Assembly (NCBI GenBank): GCA_025362765.1
Contig: JANYFI010000487.1
Location: 1 to 10,642, forward strand
Source: Ferruginibacter sp.
GTDB taxonomy: Bacteria; Bacteroidota; Bacteroidia; Chitinophagales; Chitinophagaceae
Direction of reading: 5' to 3'
Length of the DNA stretch: 10,642 nt
Below, in pieces: positions 6,158 through 10,642 of this stretch. Every line of letters begins with the position of its first letter. The stretch's first letter is position 1. A program made the position numbers and the translations under genes. Under the pieces are notes generated by a model. It had not been told where the DNA came from. It was given only the letters and a program-made list of their open reading frames with translations, and ran no database searches.

Positions 6158-9019
6158 TCAAGCAGGAATCACCAGCTCAACCCTATAGCCAGTGGTGGTA
6201 TAGACAGGTGGTTTACCAAATGATATTTTAAGGTTAGTTTTGTTGCTGATATTAAATAATTCTATCCGCTCCTGCACCAAATTTTGCCCCATACCAAGGC
6301 CGTAATAAGGATGATCAACATTGTTGCCATTGTCTTCAATAGTAATCACTACCCCATGGTTATTATTTTTATTTACCGTAATTTTTATTGTTCTGTTTTC
6401 CTGGCTACTGGCTAATATCCCATACTTTAGGGCATTTTCGGCTATGGGTTGCAGTATAAGGGGCGGCACCATAATACGGGTAATATCAATAGCCGTGTCG
6501 TGTGTTAAAATATATTTAAAATCAATGTCCTCATTAAATCGTTGCTGCTGTAGCTTTAAGTAAGCATCAAGAAATTCGAGTTCTTCAGCCACGCTGATTT
6601 TTTCTTTATTATTTGTTTCAAGATAAGTGCGTTGCAGTCTTGAAAAATCTGATACCACCTGGATGGCTTCATCATATTTTTCTTCCAGTATCATCGAACT
6701 AATGAGGTTCATAGAATTATATACAAAGTGCGGATTCAGGTTCTGTTTCAAATTTTGCAATTTGTTTTCCAGCAACCTTTTCTTCATTTTTCTTTTATCA
6801 ATATTTGATTTAATTATAAATGCCGATACAATAAGTAATGCCAGCAAGCATGTGCCGATAAACCATGGATTTTTGTTTAAAGGAAGCGTGATTTTTAAAC
6901 GTTGTATTGCCTGATGACTGCCAATCTTTAATAATAAGGTATAATTACCATTTGGTAGTCCGTCATCAAAGTCAAATTCAGAGAACTTGGTATATCTGAC
7001 AGATTCCATTTTTCCATTGCGCCATATCTCGAGGGCCTTCAAATTATGATCCTGCATAAAATAATCCGCAAAACTGAGGGTTATTTTAAAACCGGCATTT
7101 TCAAAAACTGATTCAGGGCAAACAATTGACAGATCTTTTGGATCAAAATAATCTCTAGGCCGTTCCAGTTCGCTTAATGAAAATTTAGTGAGCGAATTAT
7201 TAGTGGCGATTAGTAAGGAATCTTCCACGATAAGCGGCTTTTTAATCTGGTTATAACTACCGAAATAAAAATAGGAAACAGGCTTCATTTTTAAACTCAT
7301 CTTCATTATTCCATTGTCATTCACAATGTACAAATTGTTTTTACGGGATAAGATCCAGCGTATACCAATCACATCAGCCAGCAGGGAATAAGTAGAATAA
7401 GATTTTAGTAATATCAACTGACGTGAATGAAAATCAATTGTATATTCTTTTACTTCATCTTTAAAAAGTGCATATATGGTATTACCAGATACAGTAAAAT
7501 CGTTGATAAGATGTATGGAAGTATCACTACAGGCAAGTGGATAACCTTCCTTTTCCGACACTATATAAAACCCCAGTTCTTTATTAAGAAATATAATTTT
7601 ATCATCCAGCTTAAATACGTCGGGGTTATGAGAATTGACATTACTGATAATTTCACCCTTTTTTGTATCTATATTATAACGCAGTACCGGGCCGTTGGTA
7701 TAATAAACAAAAATATTTTTATTTATTCTTTCAATAACCGCAATGCTCTTACTGTTGGTTGCGTTTTGCTCTAAAGGCAGTTCAAATATGGGTTTCAGCG
7801 AAGAGGCCTGATATCCTTTTATAAAATGAGCATTGGCGTAAATAAGCGTATCGCCTGCTATACTCATGGCGGAAATAACGTCCCGTATTTTATTTTTCCT
7901 GCTGGGGACTCGTTTTGCAGTTGTATTTAATTTTTCAAAATAATTATCTGAATAAATAAAGGTAATTGCGTCATTCGCTACAATGTTGCACTCTGTAGGT
8001 TTATCAATCATCATACTTCCCCCAATACCGCTTTGCAAAAAAAGCCCGTTATTGCTGGTGCCGTAAATAAGCGTATTGTTGATAGAGTCAAGCGTCATAC
8101 AGGTAATGTAATCAGCCGCCTTAATTGAGGTGTAAGAATAGTCGCTGTTCAAAATACAGAGCAGTCCTTTTTTATTGCTGATGGTATCTCCTATGGCTAA
8201 AATGATTTTGTCTTTCTGCCAGGCGATATCCCAAACCATATAGCCGGTACCCAGTGATTTTAAAAAATCAAGCGAAACCGGCGGCTTGTTTTTTTCTATT
8301 ACAAGTAACGATTGATAATTGCCGCCACTTCCTAAAAAAAGTTTATTGTTATGGTAAACCGCAGCCGTGTAATTTTCTGCATAGAGTTTTTTATTCCCTT
8401 TAAAAAATATTGCATTGCAGTTCTCTTCGAAGGCCTGGTTTTTAAATTTTACAATTTGTTTTGAAGGTGTAGCAAGGCCATACAATTCATCGTCATATTG
8501 AAACATGTCGATTAAGTAATCGCCCTTTATGCCGGAGGTAAGCTGCAATTTATTTAAGCTGCCATTTTTCCATAAATAAGGGTCACCCTCACTCAGCATA
8601 AAAAGCATGTGCTTAAAAATTTTAAACTTTCGGACAGGAGAAATTTCATCCGGTCCATAATGTTTATAAAGATTTCCGGTAAACCTGTTGAACAAAAAAA
8701 GATCTGCCTGTGCAGTACCGATAAAAACCAGGCTGTCAAGAAATTCAATGGCCTGGATGCCTCTGTGTACTACCGCAGCTTTAATTATTTTTTGTGCGGC
8801 AGTATTGTCGTTGTGAATATCAAGGCCATAGTCTGTACCAACCCAAATCCTTCCTTTTTCATCGGTTTTAACGGCCTTAATGGTATTGGATTGCAGCCCA
8901 AAGGTTACATCCAGTTCGGGACTTAATTTTTCGCTTTGTGCACAGATGTTTTGTTGACAGGATAAAACTAAAAGTGCAAAGACAATTCTTTTGCACCAAC
9001 TCTTGAAACTGGCAGACAT
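6158..9019 (-). CDS. Propeller-sensor histidine kinase (Reg_prop / Y_Y_Y / LytS-type His_kinase)
   Basis: A 953-aa inner-membrane sensor kinase that would phosphorylate the adjacent LytTR regulator. Residues 1-28 form a signal sequence (basic n-region, IVFALLVLS core, CAQ cleavage region; Cys21 could alternatively be a lipobox). Residues about 30-630 are a periplasmic beta-propeller region. One two-component propeller repeat is clear, KTDEKGRIWVGTDYGLDI (51-68); the others are strongly diverged. Residues about 638-712 resemble a Y_Y_Y domain. One transmembrane helix (about 719-738) is followed by a basic, charged helix. The kinase core has NPHFVYNSMN (762-771) with phospho-acceptor His764, the N-box QPIAENALKYG (857-867), DNG (896-898) and the G-rich GLGMGQN (907-913). 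It lacks receiver and AraC domains, so it is not a one-piece hybrid HTCS. Its start overlaps the regulator's end by 52 nt; no other in-frame Met precedes the signal peptide core. Confidence 0.93.
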   Translation of the reverse strand: MSASFKSWCKRIVFALLVLSCQQNICAQSEKLSPELDVTFGLQSNTIKAVKTDEKGRIWVGTDYGLDIHNDNTAAQKIIKAAVVHRGIQAIEFLDSLVFIGTAQADLFLFNRFTGNLYKHYGPDEISPVRKFKIFKHMLFMLSEGDPYLWKNGSLNKLQLTSGIKGDYLIDMFQYDDELYGLATPSKQIVKFKNQAFEENCNAIFFKGNKKLYAENYTAAVYHNNKLFLGSGGNYQSLLVIEKNKPPVSLDFLKSLGTGYMVWDIAWQKDKIILAIGDTISNKKGLLCILNSDYSYTSIKAADYITCMTLDSINNTLIYGTSNNGLFLQSGIGGSMMIDKPTECNIVANDAITFIYSDNYFEKLNTTAKRVPSRKNKIRDVISAMSIAGDTLIYANAHFIKGYQASSLKPIFELPLEQNATNSKSIAVIERINKNIFVYYTNGPVLRYNIDTKKGEIISNVNSHNPDVFKLDDKIIFLNKELGFYIVSEKEGYPLACSDTSIHLINDFTVSGNTIYALFKDEVKEYTIDFHSRQLILLKSYSTYSLLADVIGIRWILSRKNNLYIVNDNGIMKMSLKMKPVSYFYFGSYNQIKKPLIVEDSLLIATNNSLTKFSLSELERPRDYFDPKDLSIVCPESVFENAGFKITLSFADYFMQDHNLKALEIWRNGKMESVRYTKFSEFDFDDGLPNGNYTLLLKIGSHQAIQRLKITLPLNKNPWFIGTCLLALLIVSAFIIKSNIDKRKMKKRLLENKLQNLKQNLNPHFVYNSMNLISSMILEEKYDEAIQVVSDFSRLQRTYLETNNKEKISVAEELEFLDAYLKLQQQRFNEDIDFKYILTHDTAIDITRIMVPPLILQPIAENALKYGILASSQENRTIKITVNKNNNHGVVITIEDNGNNVDHPYYGLGMGQNLVQERIELFNISNKTNLKISFGKPPVYTTTGYRVELVIPA

Positions 9020-9660
9020 GTATTATGTATTGTAGTGAGCGAATTTTTTTTAAACGATTTTATCATCATTTTATTTATGATGTAAGATTTGTGAATTCTT
9101 ATAAAATCCTTGCCCAGTGCATCCGTCATTGATTTTAGTGTTTTCGCGGTTATGTATTCCCTGTTCTTGGTAAGGTGGATTTTTGAATACGCACCTTCCG
9201 CCTGTAAAAATTCAATTTCGTCTAACTGTATTGGTATGGTTGCTCCCTGGTCTTTAATGTGCAGATATTTTTTGCTTCCTTTCGTATCCATTACTTCTTT
9301 TTCGTAACGGTTTACGCAAAGGGTAAATTCAGCAGGGTTAATCGGTTTCAGCAGGTAATCAAAAGCATTTTCTTTAATGGCCTTAATAGCGAATTCCGAA
9401 TAAGCGGTAACGAAAATTACTTTTGTGTCATTAGCTAAATATGGCAGCAGGTCGAACCCTGATTGATTGTTCAAATTGATGTCTAAAAAACAAATATTAA
9501 AATGATCTTCTTTTGTCAGCTGAATGGCTTCATCCAATGAAGATGCCGTTATTATTTTTTCAAATAAATAATAACAGTTTTTATTTAGTAATATTTTAAG
9601 AGATGACCTGCCACTGTGTTCATCGTCTACGATTAGTGCAGTTAATTTAGTGTTGGACAT
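8968..9660 (-). CDS. LytTR-family response regulator
   Basis: A 230-aa cytoplasmic DNA-binding regulator, partner of the kinase encoded just downstream. The receiver domain (residues about 6-120) has the acidic pair Asp12/Asp13, phospho-acceptor Asp60 in FLDINL, Thr85 in VTAYSE and Lys105 in YLLKP: all the residues needed for phosphorylation. The LytTR DNA-binding domain (about 130-230) shows FLQAEGAYSKIHL (151-163), the TAKTLKSM segment and RIHKSYIIN (188-196), family hallmarks. The length is typical. The gene comes first in the operon, and its last 52 nt encode the start of the kinase in another frame, which implies translational coupling. Members of this family often bind paired direct repeats. 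The repeat at 5756-5788 is a candidate target, and regulation of the nearby fructan genes is possible but unproven. Confidence 0.95.
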   Translation of the reverse strand: MSNTKLTALIVDDEHSGRSSLKILLNKNCYYLFEKIITASSLDEAIQLTKEDHFNICFLDINLNNQSGFDLLPYLANDTKVIFVTAYSEFAIKAIKENAFDYLLKPINPAEFTLCVNRYEKEVMDTKGSKKYLHIKDQGATIPIQLDEIEFLQAEGAYSKIHLTKNREYITAKTLKSMTDALGKDFIRIHKSYIINKMMIKSFKKNSLTTIHNTCLPVSRVGAKELSLHF

Positions 9661-9662
9661 TG

Positions 9663-9866
9663 CTACAGCGTTTTAACCTTCAATTTAAGGTAATCCTGCA
9701 ATATTAGCACAAACCGGCCGTAAACAGTTACAGAACAACCCATCATTGCATTGCCAGGCTTATGTATGCGGCGTTTCGCCTGGAAGGATATTTGTATTGC
9801 TTTTGCCAAATTAGAGGTAAGTTTTTGTAAACCGGGCTTTTCTTTTAATTGATCAATATCGTACAT
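9663..9866 (-). CDS. Possible small protein of 67 aa ahead of the response regulator
   Basis: An ATG-started frame of 67 codons ends 2 nt before the regulator's ATG on the same strand and does not overlap any recognised gene. The product is basic and lysine-rich (start MYDIDQLKEKPGLQKL, end YLKLKVKTL) with a central Met-Met-Gly-Cys stretch. It has no signal peptide, membrane helix or recognised domain. The tight spacing is what an operon gene or a translated leader would show. On the other hand there is no visible ribosome site, no family I recognise, and the region to the right is degenerate, so this may be a chance ORF or a remnant. It could also simply be part of the regulator's 5' leader. 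Function unknown. Confidence 0.35.
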   Translation of the reverse strand: MYDIDQLKEKPGLQKLTSNLAKAIQISFQAKRRIHKPGNAMMGCSVTVYGRFVLILQDYLKLKVKTL

Positions 9867-9887
9867 TCCAATAAAAGCAATGATTAG

Positions 9888-10118
9888 GAAAGCAACTGCT
9901 TAAGGGAAAATAATTTTGGGGAGATAATAAAACGTATACAACAGGCACTTGAATGGATATAGGCCACTAAATGGAAGTTTGGAAAGAAAAGACATGGGCA
10001 ATTACGGGAGGTTGAATTTTTTTATAAAAAAAGGGCAGACCGGTATGCAGCCAATTTGTTATTTAATGATAATTCCCGAACCCAGTTTATACCTTATAGC
10101 AAACAGGCTTTGGCTTGA
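9888..10118 (+). pseudogene. Possible degenerate gene fragment of unknown family
   Basis: One frame reads like a soluble helical protein: FGEIIKRIQQALEWI, then a TAG at 9960-9962, then KWKFGKKRHGQLREVEFFYK and RADRYAANLLFNDNSRTQF, ending ...YSKQALA with TGA TGA TAA in a row at 10116-10124. The frame has no start codon after the internal stop, and 9885-9887 is also a stop. A terminator-like hairpin begins right behind the final stops, which fits the true end of a former gene. I do not recognise the family. A different frame (9949-10158, 69 codons from an ATG) is open over the same bases but its composition is less protein-like. Both could be chance. Confidence 0.3.
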
Positions 10119-10119
10119 T

Positions 10120-10154
10120 GATAAGTCTTTTTGCTACGGGCTTATCTTATTTTT
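10120..10154 (+). terminator. Terminator-like hairpin after the degenerate fragment
   Basis: GATAAGTCT (10120-10128) pairs with GGGCTTATC (10138-10146), including two U-G pairs, and is followed by TTATTTTT (10147-10154). The stem is AT-rich and only moderately stable. It begins 2 nt after the TGA at 10116-10118. Confidence 0.4.
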
Positions 10155-10232
10155 CTAAATAAGTATTTTGTAACTTTTAAGTTAGATCTTACTGTACAAA
10201 TAGTTTGAAAAAATCACCGCCTTGTACAATTA

Positions 10233-10266
10233 ACTTATTCCGGCGCCTGCAATAATTGGAATAAGT
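10233..10266. repeat. 9-bp inverted repeat with GGCGCC-containing loop
   Basis: ACTTATTCC (10233-10241) and GGAATAAGT (10258-10266) are perfect inverted copies 16 nt apart. The gap contains the palindrome GGCGCC right after the left arm. Neither strand has a U-tract behind it, so it is not an obvious terminator. It lies just left of the point where the GH92 remnant begins and could be an operator, or one end of a lost element. Confidence 0.3.
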
Positions 10267-10298
10267 AATTAAAAGTTCAAAAATGAAAGTATGAATAA

Positions 10299-10642
10299 GG
10301 GACACTAGTGAGTTTATTTATAAAAGATGAATACTGGCATGATAACGAGCCCGGGTGCCAGATTCCATTTATGTATAATTATACGGCATCGCCTTATAAA
10401 ATCCAACGGCAGGTTTTAAAAATTCTTGCAGAAGAATACAGTGATGGTGCCGGTGGTTTGAGTGGCAATGGTAATGCCGGGCAAATGAGTGCCTGGTATG
10501 TATTTGCAGCAATGGGCTTTTACCCGGTAGATCCGGTGAGCAACGAATACGAATTGTGTGTGCCACTGTTTGATTCGGTAACGATCTATTTAATGAGTGG
10601 TAAAACGTTTTCTATAATAGTCAATAAAAAAAGCGCTGGAGC
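10299..10642 (+). pseudogene. C-terminal remnant of a GH92 alpha-mannosidase (runs off the window)
   Basis: GH92 enzymes are calcium-dependent exo-alpha-mannosidases of about 750 aa, exported in Bacteroidota. The 114 visible codons contain the family blocks EYWHDNEP, PFMYNY, GQMSAWYVFAAMGFYPV and PLFDSVTI, in the right order and spacing for the C-terminal part of the catalytic domain. An in-frame TAA at 10296-10298 precedes the fragment. No start codon fits, and no GH92-like sequence is seen further left in any frame, so some 600 N-terminal residues are missing. The usual GNDD (or GNED) before the CGQMSAW or AGQMSAW block reads GNGN, and the usual NEPSHH reads NEPGCQ, so residues important for catalysis and metal or substrate binding appear lost. 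It is most likely a decayed or deletion-truncated gene. The frame is still open at the right edge, so its 3' end is unseen. Confidence 0.75.

Noticed and set aside
6143..6166. CCTGC/GCAGG hairpin at the kinase stop as a terminator on the - strand
   Set aside because: Only 5 bp with a 14-nt loop and no U-tract on that strand; too weak to call.
6043..6231. 62-codon + strand ORF spanning the end of the kinase gene
   Set aside because: Overlaps the well-supported kinase code antisense; unusual aromatic/Cys-rich composition; most likely a shadow frame.
7427..7774. 115-codon and similar + strand ORFs inside the kinase gene
   Set aside because: Antisense shadows rich in Ile, Phe, Tyr and Lys, as expected opposite an AT-rich gene; no domain features.
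9949..10158. 69-codon + strand ORF starting MNGYRPLNGSLERKDMG
   Set aside because: No family, no start signal, runs into a terminator-like hairpin, and competes with a more protein-like frame over the same bases.

Overview
The window looks like a piece of a Bacteroidota chromosome. The evidence is a SusC/SusD pair, a RagB/SusD lipoprotein signal, a LytS-type histidine kinase with an extracytoplasmic propeller sensor, AT-rich spacers and the absence of clear Shine-Dalgarno sites. The style is compatible with Chitinophagaceae or a related soil/freshwater lineage, but the genus cannot be fixed from sequence alone.

Left part (1-5537, + strand): a fructan-type polysaccharide utilization locus. 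The 3' two thirds of a susC-like TonB-dependent transporter runs in from the left edge. It is followed after 18 nt by a complete susD-like lipoprotein gene. After a strong hairpin comes a secreted GH32 beta-fructosidase with all three catalytic motifs intact. Together they would cut a fructan (levan, inulin or sucrose-like) outside the cytoplasm, bind it at the surface and import it through the outer membrane. No fructokinase or inner-membrane sugar transporter is in the window.

Middle (5538-6157): a 620-nt gene-free spacer between convergent genes. It is unusually rich in signals: an 18-bp perfect palindrome, a near-tandem AATTG(A)TGTCGTT direct repeat with 20-21 bp period, a good intrinsic terminator about 330 nt after the GH32 stop, and a Bacteroidota-type promoter-like pair pointing toward the 3' end of the kinase gene.

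Right-middle (6158-9866, - strand): a two-component operon transcribed toward the PUL. The order is a possible 67-codon small ORF, a LytTR response regulator 2 nt later, and a 953-aa propeller/Y_Y_Y/His_kinase sensor whose start overlaps the regulator's end by 52 nt. Control of the neighbouring PUL by this pair is inference from position only.

Right end (9867-10642): a degenerate zone. It holds a reading frame that looks like protein but has an internal stop and no start, a terminator-like hairpin directly behind it, a 9-bp inverted repeat, and the C-terminal part of a GH92 alpha-mannosidase. The GH92 piece begins abruptly after a stop codon and has lost the acidic pair of its GNDD motif. This end reads as remnants of genes or rearrangement junctions.

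No RNA genes, CRISPR arrays or intact mobile elements were recognised. I found no convincing new defence or biosynthetic system. The least explained parts are the 5.5-6.1 kb spacer and the decayed right end.
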